Source: Muscardinus avellanarius
Lineage: Eukaryota; Chordata; Mammalia; Rodentia; Gliridae
Direction of reading: 5' to 3'
Assembly (NCBI GenBank): GCA_963383645.1
Contig: OY726563.1
Location: 31,601,575-31,665,574 of the forward strand
DNA: 64,000 nucleotides
Part shown: piece by piece, positions 45,349 through 56,737 of the stretch
How positions within the stretch are numbered: the first letter of the stretch is position 1
Layout of the letters: each line of letters starts with the position of its first letter
Translations under genes and position numbers: made by a program
The notes under the pieces: generated by a model
Seen by the model: the letters and a program-made list of their open reading frames with translations, nothing else
The model's database searches: none
What the model was told of the DNA's origin: nothing

Positions 45349-45451
45349 GAAATGTGCCAGATATCATCTGATTTTGGAAACTAAGCAGGGTTTGACCATG
45401 TTAGTACTTGGACGGGAGACAGTCTGGGAATATGGGGTGATGTACATTTTG
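45349..45451 (+). pseudogene. 5S rRNA pseudogene
   Basis: Follows 5S rRNA from about position 25 to the 3' end: 'atcatctgattttggaaact' for GTCTGATCTCGGAAGCT, then 'aagcaggg', 'ttagtacttggacgggagac' and 'ctgggaatatggggtg'. Box A, intermediate element and box C of the internal Pol III promoter are all recognisable with substitutions. The first two dozen bases are degraded. No A tail or TSD seen, so a retro-pseudogene or an old 5S-derived SINE are both possible. Confidence 0.85.
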
Positions 45452-46346
45452 GCCTCACTCCCTCAGACCTCCTTTGCATGCCCACCCTACCTCAGGGCCT
45501 CAGTCCTCCTCTGTCTCCTACCTATCCACTCTTCTGAGATCTCAAAGCTCCTTGGAGTCATGGGAAATTCTTGACTCCTCAGCCTTGGAGGGAGAGAGGG
45601 CAGGTGGATCACAAACCTGGACTACATGGTTTCTGGCCTCTTCCTGACATTTGCCAGCTTTGGGGTGAGTGGTACCTAAAAACATTGCTTGAGCCATGGA
45701 GTAGGAGGGGTAGCCCACACCTCCCTTTTCATGCCAGCCAGCCATATACCATCCAGCTGGATCCCAGAAGGCAAGAGCCAATAGCAGACATAGAGACAGA
45801 ATACAAAGAAAGATAGACACAGATCCACATGTATTTTATATATACTAAAATGCAACTATTTTGAGCATATATTTTTTATTAGTTTGGACAACGTTATAAA
45901 CCTATGTAAGCACCACTACAATCTAGGTGAAAAACATTTCTGAAATTCCTAAATGTTCCCTTGTACCCCATTCTAGTTATTCTTCTCACTTCCAGTCCCA
46001 GGCAACAACTGCTCCACTTTCTATTACTATCGATTATAGTTGTCTTTTCTAAAATGTAATAGAAATGGAATCATAGAGTATAAATGGTCTTTGATTTCTG
46101 GCTTCTCTCCCTCACCATAATGTTTTTGAGATTCAGCCATGCTGTGTGTATCAAAAGTGCATTTATTTTTACTAGTGACTGATATCCCATTTCATGGATA
46201 TGCCACAGTTTGTTCATTAGTTCTCTATGGTTTATGAAAGAATGACTGTAAGAAAAGGAAGGAAATTTGGGGAACAAATCCCTGTAGAGCTGTTAACTTG
46301 GCTTTATAGATAACAAGTATAAGCAGGGTTCTTGCTAAAATATTTT
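45452..46346. other. unique DNA, nothing recognised
   Basis: No repeat or exon identified. Confidence 0.4.
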
Positions 46347-46545
46347 TCTTTTTTTATTGGGAATAGGATCCCAAGGGGTGTTCTGCTTCTGAGCTACACA
46401 ACTAAAGCCCTATTTTTTTAATTTGAAAATAGGGTCTCACTAAGTTGCTGAGGACCTCACTAAGTCACTGAAGCTGGCCTTGAATGAACAATTATCTTGT
46501 CTCAGCCTCTCAAGTACTGGGATTATAGGCATGTACCTGTACCCA
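46347..46545 (-). mobile_element. B1-dID SINE, antisense
   Basis: 'attgggaataggatcccaag' to 'gcatgtacctgtacccaa'. Confidence 0.8.
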
Positions 46546-46784
46546 ATGCTAAAATACCTTTCCACTCAACAACTAAACTTCTGTCTCTGGTTTTCTTTTT
46601 GGGTCTGTTTCTTTTCTGTAATTGTTGTTAATTACCAATAATTTTATGATACAAATCTATTATGTGAATTCTCACTGTGAGAAATCAAGGCATGCTATAA
46701 TCATCTTTGCCTCACATATCATTTCTGAGTGGCCAAATGCTGGCACACCATATTAACCTCCCTCAATTAAAAAGGAAACTATTA

Positions 46785-46930
46785 GAGGACCAAGATGGCA
46801 GCAGCGGTGGTACCAGTGCCAGCGGTCACAGAGACAATCTAATCCACCTTGAACTTTTGAAGAAATCTTCCTGAAAGTAGACTGCTCCTGCCCCACATGC
46901 TCAGAAACTCTGGGCAACATACTATAAGAA
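46785..46930 (+). repeat. single promoter-like monomer of composite copy 2
   Basis: Starts with a YY1-type AAGATGGCAGC (about 46791-46801). 'ccttgaacttttgaagaaat' and 'tagactgctcctgccccac' align with the minus-strand monomers at 6690-7200. L1 5' UTRs typically begin near such a site. Confidence 0.55.
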
Positions 46931-47160
46931 AAATGTTCAGGGTGCGTCAGAGGGAGCCCCGCATAGCTGGGTTGGCCACGCAAGTCCCAGGAGACATCGG
47001 TGCTCATGGCCACTGCGCTCCTCTGCACAGCACTGGGGGCTGGGGTGTGCTTGGAGCAGCAGATCCTGCTGTGTGGTGAAGCTATGAACTTCCACCTTCA
47101 GACAAAATTCATTGCTACCAGGTAGTTGGGCTCCCAGCTTTTGCAAAAGACACACACTCT

Positions 47161-47165
<5 letters not shown>

Positions 47166-47205
<40 letters not shown>
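47166..47205 (+). repeat. (TA)n microsatellite inside composite copy 2
   Basis: About 40 bp of uninterrupted TA repeats. Confidence 0.95.
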
Positions 47206-47210
<5 letters not shown>

Positions 47211-47258
47211 AAATGGGAACCTTTGTAGACCTGCCCACAGTCCACAGTGACGGAGACC

Positions 47259-47400
47259 GGAGCCTGATGAGTGGCAAGGCCAGAGCCGGGGCCAGTGAGA
47301 CAAGGATCAGAGCCTGCCAAGTGGCAAGGCTGGTGCCTGGGCCTTCGAGGCTGGGATTGGAGCCTGCCATGTGGCAAGACCATACCGGGACCTGCTGCAC
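47259..47400 (+). repeat. VNTR remnant, 50-bp units
   Basis: 'ggagcctgatgagtggcaag', '..agcctgccaagtggcaag' and '..agcctgccatgtggcaag' start at 47259, 47309 and 47359, exactly 50 bp apart. They are the reverse complement of the 3425-6675 unit, here in plus orientation like the rest of the element. Confidence 0.85.
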
Positions 47401-47639
47401 AGCAAAAAGCCAGTGGGTCGGGTCCCTGCAGCTGTGTGGTCAGAAAGTACTTGAAACTGCCGCTGCCTCACCCACCCCATCTTTCAGAAGATCTCCAGAT
47501 CCAAGTGACCTCTATCAAAAATTTGGGTGTGAGTGGATCATCTCATCAAAGTCACTCACCTTCTGGTTGTCATGATTTCAGCAAATGGGAAATAGGGTGT
47601 AAAATAAAAGAAGGACTTCCAAGGAAGAGATAAAATGTA

Positions 47640-48326
47640 ATTGATCAGGTGTGGAGAAGTAGAAACTCTAATACATTATTGGTGGTATTGCAAATTAATG
47701 CAACCACTTTGAAAAACAGCATGGAAAATCCTCAGAAGAATGAAAATGAACTTACCATATGACCCAGCAACACCACCTATCGGTATCTACCCCCCCAAAA
47801 AAAAAGAAAACAAAACTACCAAACCAATGCACAAGTATCTATGATCATAGATGCACAATTCATCATTCCCTAACTATGGAACCAGCCAAGATGTCCATCA
47901 ACAGATGAGTGGATTACAAAACTATGGAATATGTACACAATGCAATTTTACCCAGCCATAAAGGGGAACAAAATTATGGCATCTACAGGGAAATGTAAAA
48001 AAAATACAAAATCAGATGTTTTCTCTAATATGCAAAAACTAGGGAGAAATGGGTAATAGGAGGAACTCTAGTTGAAGAAGAGATCCTATAGAGGTGACCT
48101 ATCTGAAGGAATGGGGGGAATATAGAAACTCTTCAAAGCACATGATATACTTAAACATATCAAAGTCAATCACTAAATCAAGCATGGGAATGAGGGAGGG
48201 GGAGGGAACAGGGTGGGGATTGGATAAAGGTTAATTGGATGATATGTGCATGTATATCTCCACAAGATTTTTATTCCATTAAGATGTTTGACTACAAAGC
48301 ACCAATAAAAATATATTTTAAAAAAT
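47640..48326 (+). mobile_element. L1 3' end forming the tail of composite copy 2
   Basis: 'aaccactttgaaaaacagc', 'gacccagcaacaccacc' and 'agatgtccatcaacagatg' (ORF2 end), then 3' UTR 'cagggtggggattggataaag' and 'caccaataaaaatat'. Same region as 18947-19647. Confidence 0.9.
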
Positions 48327-48515
48327 GCCGGGCGTGGTGGCGCACACTTGTTATCCCTGCGCTTGGGAGGCAGAGACAGGAGGATCACGCAGGTTCGAAG
48401 CCAGCCGCACTGGCATAAAAGACCCTGTTTCCAAATTTAAAAAAAAGTATAAAATAGGTCTGGGAGTGTAACCCGGAGGTAGAAGGGCTTCCAGGAACCC
48501 CAGTACCCCCAAATA
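48327..48515 (+). mobile_element. B1-dID SINE in the tail of composite copy 2
   Basis: gccgggcgtggtggcgcacac head, 'ctggcataaaagaccctg' variant. A-rich 'atatattttaaaaaat' and 'atatattaaaaaat' flanks suggest a separate insertion into the poly(A) tail. Confidence 0.85.
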
Positions 48516-48547
48516 ATATATTAAAAAATAAAAATATAAAGGAAACT

Positions 48548-49799
48548 TCTGGAAATGCAGCGATATTTTGGGCTGTAGCAAAAAAGCTAAGACTGAAACT
48601 AGGAACTCAGTATAGATTTTCAAAGCCTAAATTTTCTCATTCCCTTCCTGTGTCTTTATTCTGAAGGAATGTGTAGGTGGACTGAACAGACAAGAAATTT
48701 ATCCCCACCCTGATGGTTTCTTCTCACTGGACCCAGCAGATGACTTTTAACCTATTGTATATGTTGATTTGCTAAAATGATTCTTAGGTTAAGAAAAATT
48801 TTTTAAACTTGTTGATTAAATAATCTCAGGAAAATGAAGAATTACTGTTTAAAAATAAAAATTTCAGTGATAAAATAATACCTTCCACTTTTAGAGCATT
48901 TTCTACTTCTTTGAAGAGCTTTCACAAATGATTTATTTAGTCAGAAGAACAAAGGTAATCAATAAAGGCAATTAATTAAGACTATGCATTCACAAATGTC
49001 TTAAGCCCAGTTAACATTTAATTATCCTTGTTAATGGGAAATGGACCCGTATTGTGTGTAAGTTCACACACAAACTATACACTCAATTAGAGAAAATAGT
49101 TTCTAACTTCTATTTCATTAAACTTTGGTTGAGGGTCCTAGAATGGATCAACAGTGGTTTGATTTTTTCTGATAAAAGCAACAAATAAGTTTTATTTCCT
49201 ATCTCTCCTGCAAGGAAATAATAATGAAGGGGAAATGATTTTGAGAAAATTGCATTTTAAACCCTTTAACATTACTTTCCAAAAACGATTGCCAAAATTC
49301 GATATAACATATGGTTTTTAAAAGTTACTTCAAAGTTTTACAATGGACAAATATTAAAACATCAATAGCATAGCTTCACTTTGAGCTGTTACAGAGTCTA
49401 AGAGGAGAAAAAAGTCTTAGCTTTAAGCAGAGTAACAAGGAATCCCAAGTTGCCTGGATGGTTACAGTTAACAACTGTCATCTTGGAATAATTACTCATA
49501 ACTCCCACTTTCACTCTCAGAGGTGTCCTGATATAGATAAATGATGTGTTAATCATAGCTTTAAGGAAATACCACTGAAGCACAACAGACCAAAACGGGA
49601 ACATTTCCTTTTTCCCATTTCTCTTTTCCCAAAATTTGAGTATCTGCTCAAACTAACATTTTACATGTTCTAAATTATAGATAGAATGAGGCTTCCTTTC
49701 CATTCTATTCATTTCAATTGGTGATTTGAAACTGTGGGTGTTCATTACTATCATGAAAAACTTAAAAATGTCAGTGCCCAAGAAGCATCTTGAAACAAT
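48548..49799. other. unique DNA, nothing recognised
   Basis: AT-rich sequence with no recognised repeat or exon. Confidence 0.4.
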
Positions 49800-49895
49800 T
49801 AAATCAGTGGCTCTGGATGTGGAGCCTAATCATTGATACTGTTGAGACACTTCCCAGGAAATTCTAGTGTGCAACCAAGGTTGAGAACTATTGAT
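49800..49895 (+). mobile_element. hAT-Charlie-like relic (MER5/MER20 type)
   Basis: 'ttcccaggaaattctagtgt...caaccaaggttgagaactat' matches the 3' end of this old class. Confidence 0.45.
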
Positions 49896-51332
49896 TCAGA
49901 TGGTCATCAAACAATTGTTTCTATTAGAAGGCACCTGTTATGGCAAGTTATGTATGAAGACTTAAGATCTCTTTCGGGAAAAATTATGTCCCTGACCATG
50001 AACTCTTGCCTAAGAAGCATGAAATACTCCCTTTTTCTTCATTCTCTGGGTGGTCAAAAATTCTGCATTCTATCATCTTTTCATACAAAATGAAATAATT
50101 CAGATTTTTCCTCTGAAGTCTTCACTGCCTGCAATGATAATAGAGCTTGAACTATAATGGGCCAAATGAAGAGCTCCTTTGCCCTGGGATAATGTGACTT
50201 GAAGTGATAAGTGACAAAGGCATTTGAAGGGACCCTCAACATAGCCACTAATTATCTGATGGAAACTCTGACATTCTGAAAGCTTAGGCAACTGAAGCTA
50301 GGTGGCAGTCCTGCTTAGCAATTAAAGGAGACATCATAAAGACAATTATAAAGAAGATCCATACAGAAGGAAACAAAATAAACTTACCACTGATTTAACA
50401 ACAGCATGGGATCGACAGGGCAAAACTGATTTGCTAACACTAGGACTTTAAATACAGTCATCCTTATCAAAGTTGGGATATTCCTAAAATTATAGGCAAC
50501 TTAAAATTTTCAAATGCTTCTTACTAGGCTATGTAACCTCTTTACACTCCATTCTAGAGGTTGACCCATACCCACTAAGGTGAATCTACAAATATAAACT
50601 TGTTAACCATTTATCATCCATAAAATAAAAACATATGAAGAGCTTATGATGAATATTACAAGGCATCTGAAATACTAATGTATGGGATACTCAAAAGCCA
50701 TGATAAAATGTGATTCTTTGAAAGAGACATACTTGTCTATATGGATATTAAAATATTAATAATGTCTATGTTTAGATATGGGGATTTGTTAAGACTTTTA
50801 TGGTCTTTTAATACTTTTATGTCTTATTTAACTTGTTTTATAATAAGGATATGCCATTTTCTTTTAAATTTTCACTGTTTTTCATAAAAGTCAAAATGCC
50901 TTCAAGTCACTAATGTCCACTAGTGATTAGATAATTAGTGGATCATGGCTGGTTTTTGCCATGTCTATTCTCAGCCCAAGGCCTACTTTACTTTAGTTAA
51001 TGGCTCCCCTAATTAGAGTTGTAAATGGATGATGTCAATGTATCTTCAGCCCAATCAATCGATTGCACTTGTACTCATTCTAATTTGGAAAGCTAACCAG
51101 AACTTTATGTTTTTGTTTGTTTGATGTTGTTTTGGGTAATATTCAAGATTAGTCTAAGGTATATTGAGCTGTGTAGATATCGCACATCCTAAAGTGTTAA
51201 ACAGACCATCCCTTATATAAGATGGAACTTTAGAAATCACTACATCAGAGCTATAAGCTCAGAAAGATTTAGTGATTCTTCTAAACATAAATTTATTTGA
51301 TTATTTGAGTTAAGAACTGTATATTTTTATGT
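49896..51332. other. unique DNA, nothing recognised
   Basis: About 1.4 kb of AT-rich sequence without a recognised feature. Confidence 0.4.
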
Positions 51333-51533
51333 GTATGGTGCTGAGGATTGAATCTAGTGGCATTTTACCTCCAAGTTATACTCTATGCCCTATTTTATTT
51401 TTTATTTGGAAATGGGGTCTCTCTAAATTCCTGAAATTCTCACTAAGTTGCTGAAGATTGCTTTAACTCTATGATACTCCTGTCTCAGTCTCCCACGAGC
51501 GGGGATTACAGATGTGCACCACCATGCCCACCT
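51333..51533 (-). mobile_element. B1-dID SINE, antisense
   Basis: 'tggtgctgaggattgaatc' to 'gcaccaccatgcccacc'. Confidence 0.8.
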
Positions 51534-52345
51534 AACACTATACCTTAAGGAGTAGTGTTGGGAATACAATTGATAGTAGCATTTGAATATTCCAGTGGTT
51601 AAGCAAACTTTCTCAACACTAATGCTTTTTATCCTACTCCAGGTGTTGAGTAGGATTTTCCTCTTTCCCTGGAATTTCCATTACTGTCTAAAGCTGAGGA
51701 CAAAAAAAAAAAAACTAATTAATGCCCTATATAGAAGTTCAGAAATCCATCTAGAGTTGGAGACAGCCACTCCTCTGCAAATATATGAACTGTATAGTTT
51801 TCTTAAAAGACATTATCCCACCCCTCTCCTAGTCCATGCAATAAGAATTGTTTGCAGGAAGAGGCCATTACTATTTAGTATCTGTGAAGTGAGATGTTTT
51901 GACCATATTCTATTGCCTTTTTGTAGGGAGGAGAGTTGGGGATAATGTACTTTCCTTTTTCAAAGCAAAGTTGGAGACTTAAAGAGAACCACTCATAAAT
52001 TTATGGCTATCTACTAGAAAAGGGAACTGGATTTCCACTTACATTGGATGTCTCCTTAGCCAGATGACTTGTGGAACTGTTTCTGACCTATTGAAAGGGA
52101 GAAATATGAATTGAGATGAAGTGGCAAAATAGGGGAATACCAAGCAGAGAGGATACGAATAACAAACTCCACTTAAATTTGTGTTTTCTGAGAAAACATA
52201 AGACGCATGCCAAATGAACATAAGGAAGATGCATCTGGGAGCCCCAGTCCTGCAGCACTACTGCAGTGTGGGAAGAAAGAGGCTGATCTGCCAGAGGGAT
52301 GTGCTGTGGCAGCACCAACTGGGAGATCTAAAGAAACAGTCTAAG
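51534..52345. other. unique DNA, nothing recognised
   Basis: The 120-codon frame at 51583-51945 has no known domain and ordinary base composition; not called a gene. Confidence 0.4.
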
Positions 52346-52532
52346 CTGGGCATGGTGGTGCATGCTTATACTTCCAGTACTTGGAAGGCTGAGAGATGGA
52401 GATTGCAGGTTAGAAGACAGCCTGAGTAACTTAGCAAGACTCTTAGCAAACTAGCAAGACCCTGTTTCAAAACAAAAAAATGAGAAGGTGTTACAGTGTA
52501 GCTTGGAGGTAGAATTCCTCTGAGTTCATTCC

Positions 52533-52588
<56 letters not shown>

Positions 52589-52592
52589 ACGA
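52346..52592 (+). mobile_element. B1-dID SINE with (CA)n tail
   Basis: 'gctgggcatggtggtgcatg' head, 'gttacagtgtagcttggagg' tail, then CA repeats at 52541-52590. Confidence 0.85.
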
Positions 52593-52648
52593 ATTTAACC
52601 CAGAAATTTGAGACAAAACTAATATAGAAATACTAAAAAACATGAAGT

Positions 52649-52728
52649 AGGGGTTGGATGTAGCTCAGTGGTAAATCGCGTGCTTAGCATGTTTAAGGTC
52701 TTAGATTCAACCCCTAGCACAAAAAAAG
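52649..52728 (+). mobile_element. ID SINE
   Basis: 'ggttggatgtagctcagtgg' with a free ID body. 'acatgaag' lies on both sides as a short TSD. Confidence 0.8.
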
Positions 52729-53947
52729 ACATGAAGATGAACTATGTATAGAAAAAATAATGAATAAAACTTTTCCAAATTTACTGTTAGACACTGAGAT
52801 TCATTATGAAATCCTAATGAACCCCAAAAAGGACACATAAAAGAAGTCTACATCTTGATATCACTCAGTAAAACTGTAGATTAACAAAGACGATTACTAA
52901 TCAAGGATAATACTAGATGGGAAAATTATAGGCTGTTCTCAGTTGTGGATAGATATGGGAGCCAAAAACATTATATTAACAAACTGAATATAGTAAGGTT
53001 TAAAAAGATAGCCTTAGCCGGGTGTTGCATGCTTGTAATCCCAGTACTTGGGAGGCTGAAACAGGTGGATTGCAGGTTCATGGCCAGCCTCAGTTACTTA
53101 GTGAGGCCCTCCACAACTTAGTGAGACTCTGTTTCAAAATAAAGAATAAAAAATGGGGACTTCCGGAAAGATGGCGACTGAGAAAAGCGGGGCTTAAGAG
53201 CCCCACTAACAACCAATCTCCATTACCACAAAATCAGCGCCTTTCATAGCCAGAAAACACCATCACCAGAGAAACAAAAAAATCACCAGGCTCCAGAGAG
53301 AAAGCGGACTGAGAACAGAGCTCAGAGCCACAGAGGAGATAACCAGCGCCACGCCCGAGGACGCGGCAGCAGCGCCATACTGCTGGCGGCAGCGGCAAAT
53401 TCACCGGACGGCTACAGCAAGCCGAGGTGAGCCGTTGCGGAACAGCCAGGCGGGATTTCTCACTGCAGGTAAAATCTAAATTCCCAGTGGCTGAGCTCAG
53501 CACACGCCGCAGGGATTCAGAGTGGAAATCAAAACCAAGAAGAAATACGCCAGCCTCACGGCTGAGGGCATGGCAGCAGCGCCATATTGCCACCGGCGGC
53601 AGCAGCAGAGAATTCACCGAATCCAGTAAAGCTACATCTGCGTACTCAAGAACAGTGAGTCAAATTGCGGGTCACAGAGGAGAAATCCCAGTACTGTACT
53701 CCCTGGGACTTGACCCAGTGGGGGAAGGGCGGTGGCAGAGATATCACACCATAGGAGAACTTGCAACCTGGCACCCCCCACAGTCTAAAGCAGCCTCTAT
53801 CGACTATCTGGGTCGGAGACTCTGTGATACAACCCAGTAAAGGAGTAGTGGGGTCTGAGATACTACTGACTCGAGATCCAGAACACCTTAACTGAAGTCA
53901 TAGTGACCCAAGGGAAGAACCCAGAGAAGGCACAAACATCCGAAATC

Positions 53948-54865
53948 ATGAGAAAGAGGAATAATACTGGAGCAATGAATGCACACAACCCCACAACATC
54001 AGAACCCGATAAAACAGAAAATCAGAGATTTCTAGAAGATCAAATCAGGAAAATAACTGTAGAAATAATAGAGGTGCTTCGAAAATAACTCAGAGAGAGC
54101 CAAAAAGAGATAAGGGATGTAATTAATGAAGTAAAGGCCTCAATTCAAAGCACAAACAACCGATTAGATCACATGGAGAACAGAATCTCGCTCTTAGAAG
54201 ATGATCATTCCAAAAATGAACGCATAGTTTCTAATCTAGGAAAAAATATCCGACAGCAGGAATCTGATATTGAAGAAATATGGGCCCATTTTAAGAGAGC
54301 TAACCTAAGAATAATTGGAATAGAGGAGGGAAAAGAAAGTGAAACCAAAGGGATCAACAATCTCTTCAAGGAAGTAATAGCAGAAAATTTTCCAAACATA
54401 GAGCAAGAGGTTGATACACAGGTCCAGGAAACTTATAGAACTCCCTTTAGACAGGATCGGAGAAGAGGATCCCCACACCACATAATTGTCAAAATGACCA
54501 ATGTGGAAGCCAAGCAGAGAATCTTAAAGGCAACAAAAGCAAAGGACCAAGTGACATTCAGAGGCAAACCAATTAGAATCACTCCAGATTTCCCAAACCA
54601 AGTCATGAGAGCCAGAAGGGCTTGGAGTAACATATTCCAAACTCTGAAAGAAAACAACTTCCAGTCAAAAATTTCCTACCCAGCAAAACTTCCTATCAAA
54701 TTAGATGGAGAAATAAGAAGCTTCCATGACAAACAGAAACTGAAAGAATTTTTGTCTTCAAAAGCAGCACTAGAGAAAATACTCAAAGAGATTAACTACA
54801 AAGAAGAAATAGGTAACACACACCAGAATCAGAGAAACAAGAGTTTCCACCCAACAGTCAACTAA
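53948..54865 (+). pseudogene. L1 ORF1 protein (RNA-binding chaperone), one nonsense codon
   Basis: ATG at 53948; the GTG-started extension from 53903 is less likely. The frame holds 305 codons to TAA at 54863-54865, broken once by TAA at 54086-54088. The order is a basic N-terminus, a heptad-rich coiled coil (about 54090-54290), an RRM-like domain with NLRIIGIEEG near 54303 and VKMTNVEAKQRILKA near 54490, then a C-terminal domain ending KEINYKEEIG. ORF1p forms trimers that coat L1 RNA in the cytoplasm. Length is slightly below the human 338 residues. The part after the stop is fully open, so the copy is not old. Confidence 0.85.
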
Positions 54866-54949
54866 GATTGGTTATCTGTGGAGATTCATTACTTATGTTA
54901 GTCTTTTACCTATCTCTAAATGGTATTGTTTGCCTTTATTGTTGTTAAT

Positions 54950-55570
54950 TTTTAGGATTTCTAGTTGGAATATTAATATACCTTCAGATATAGCATTTGG
55001 AAATATTTTATCCCATTCTATTAGTAACTGTTAACTCTGTTTACATTGTCTTTGGATATAAAATTTTTTTTTATTTTTTAGGGAGTTTGTATACTCTTCT
55101 GTTGCCTGTGCCATTGAAATCATATCCAAGAAATCACTGCCAATTTCAATGTTGTGAGGTTTTATGACCCAGATTTTCTCCTAAAAGTTTATAGTCTTAA
55201 GATTTATATTTAGGTCTTTTATCTATTTTGAGTTAATATTTGTATATGGGATTAGGTAAGGGTCCAACTTTATTCTTTTCCATGTAATTATTATGTTTCA
55301 ACAATATTTAGTTAAAAGATTATTATTTCCTCCACCAAATGTTCGTGGAAACCTTGTCAAAAATAACTTGACAATATAGGGAAGAATTTAGCTCTAGGCT
55401 TTTATTTAACTCCAATGGTTTATATATCTGCCTTTAGAATAGTACTACACTGTTTCAATTATTGTAGCTTTATATGGTTTGAAATCAGAAAATATATATC
55501 TTCTAGCTTTTTTCTTTTTCAAGATCATTTTGGGTATCTAGAGTCCATATTCCATATTAGGATAGAGTTT
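54950..55570 (-). mobile_element. old L1 fragment, antisense, inside the HAL1-like element
   Basis: 'ttttgagttaatatttgtat', 'gggtccaactttattctttt', 'accttgtcaaaaataacttg' and 'gtagctttatatggtttg' match, in antisense, the ORF2 region of old L1M/L1MA elements. It is clearly more decayed than the adjoining ORF1. Confidence 0.65.
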
Positions 55571-55765
55571 TTTTTCTGAAAAATAAATATATAAATATAT
55601 GATAGTTTCACCTAAAAAAAATAGAAAAAAATATTCTCTGGTAAGAAAGAAAGCAAAAAGAAATATTGAAATGTTATCTTTAAGTCATCAAAAGCTTGGT
55701 ATCAGACAAATGAAACTGTTATGTGAGATTATCATTTTTAATTTTGGATAAATTGCTATAATACT

Positions 55766-55934
55766 AGATGTCAACGACTAAGCCAAGCATGGGAGGGAGG
55801 GATGGGGAGAGAATGGGGTGGGCATCGGGTGGGGGCTGACTCGGTGATGTGTGCATGTATGTCTACAAAAGTTTGTATCCCACTATGATGTATGAATACA
55901 GTGCACCAAAAAAAAATCGCAAAAAAAATTAAAA
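55766..55934 (+). mobile_element. L1 3' UTR and poly(A) of the HAL1-like element
   Basis: 'tcaacgactaagccaagcat', a G-rich tract, 'cggtgatgtgtgcatgtatg', then 'acagtgcacc' and an A-rich tail ending at the TSD. Confidence 0.85.
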
Positions 55935-56242
55935 AAAAAATGGGGCTGGGGGTTTAGCGCGGACGTAGAATGCCCCTGAGTTCAATCCCTAGTACCATAA
56001 ATAAATAGCCCTAAGAATGAGGAAAATAAAACAAATGATTCACACTCTCCTCACCCCTGCAAAACAATATAACCATGTTCAGTTTACCCAGGAATACAAG
56101 ACTGATTTAATATTAGAAAATGATCAGTGTAATTTTCTACATTTATAAGGTTAAAAACCACACGGGTACTGAAATAAGTGACAACAGTCAGTGTCTACTT
56201 GATATGGTCTGAATGTCTTCTCCAAAATTTATGTTAGATTTT

Positions 56243-56443
56243 TTTGTGTGGGTCTGGGGATGGAACCCAGAGGCATTCGACCTCTGAGCTACACCCCCTG
56301 CCCTATTTTTTATTCTTTATTTTGAAACAGGATTTCATTAAGTCTCAGAGGGCCTCACTAAGTAGCTGAGGCTGTCCACAAACCGTGATCTTCTGGTCTC
56401 AGCCTCCCAAATGCTGGGATTACAAGCGTGCGACACCATGTCC
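56243..56443 (-). mobile_element. B1-dID SINE, antisense (first nested)
   Basis: 'gtctggggatggaaccc' to 'cgacaccatgtccgg'; 'tttatgtta' on both sides is the TSD. Confidence 0.85.
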
Positions 56444-56488
56444 GGTTTATGTTAAAATTTAATTGCTATTCTGACAGCAAGTATCAGC

Positions 56489-56492
<4 letters not shown>

Positions 56493-56538
<46 letters not shown>

Positions 56539-56737
56539 ATTGGAAATGGAACTCAGAGGCATTCTACCACCAAGCTACACCCCCAGCCGTATTTTTTATT
56601 GTTTTTGTTTTGAAATAGGGTCTCCCTAGGTTTCTGAGAGTTTTGCTAAATTGCTAAGGCTGATCTTCAACCTATGATCCTCCTGTCTCAACCTCTCAAG
56701 TACTGGGATTATAGGAATGAACCACCACATCCGTCTA
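56493..56737 (-). mobile_element. B1-dID SINE, antisense, with (TG)n tail (second nested)
   Basis: About 21 TG repeats (56492-56534), then ID 'attggaaatggaactcagag' to B1 'accaccacatccgtc'. Confidence 0.85.

Larger units (their letters stand above)
46771..48547 (+). mobile_element. SVA-like composite retrotransposon, copy 2
   Basis: Insertion 46781-48537 flanked by aaaggaaact at 46771-46780 and 48538-48547. In order it holds: one promoter-like monomer beginning ccaagatggcagcagcgg; a segment of about 300 bp with an embedded (TA)n; about 2.5-3 VNTR units; a 240-bp linker; the end of L1 ORF2 and 3' UTR; and a SINE in the A-rich tail. It shares monomer, VNTR unit and L1 tail with copy 1 (3023-7783) but lacks the 69-bp array and has a longer L1 part (about 690 bp). 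No protein-coding frame is credible. Confidence 0.7.
53148..55945 (+). mobile_element. HAL1-like L1 derivative: 5' UTR, ORF1, no ORF2, 3' UTR
   Basis: Insertion 53159-55934 flanked by an 11-bp TSD, aaaaaatgggg (53148-53158 and 55935-55945). It begins acttccggaaagatggcgac, a complete L1 5' end with a YY1-type site. It continues through a GC-rich 5' UTR and ORF1, then about 0.9 kb without ORF2, and ends in about 170 bp of L1 3' UTR and poly(A). ORF1-only elements (HAL1) are known to have arisen repeatedly in mammals; I infer this is one, because one TSD pair bounds both ends. Alternatively it is a single deleted L1. Confidence 0.75.
53017..56005 (+). mobile_element. B1-dID SINE, split by an L1 derivative
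   Basis: B1 head at 53017-53147 up to 'aagaataaaaaatgggg'. The ID tail resumes at 55946 with 'ctgggggtttagcgcgg' and ends 'ccctagtaccataaataaa'. Joining the two at the shared aaaaaatgggg gives an uninterrupted SINE. Confidence 0.85.

Noticed and set aside
51583..51945. 120-codon plus-strand open frame
   Set aside because: Not recognisable, ordinary AT-rich composition, no exon signals.
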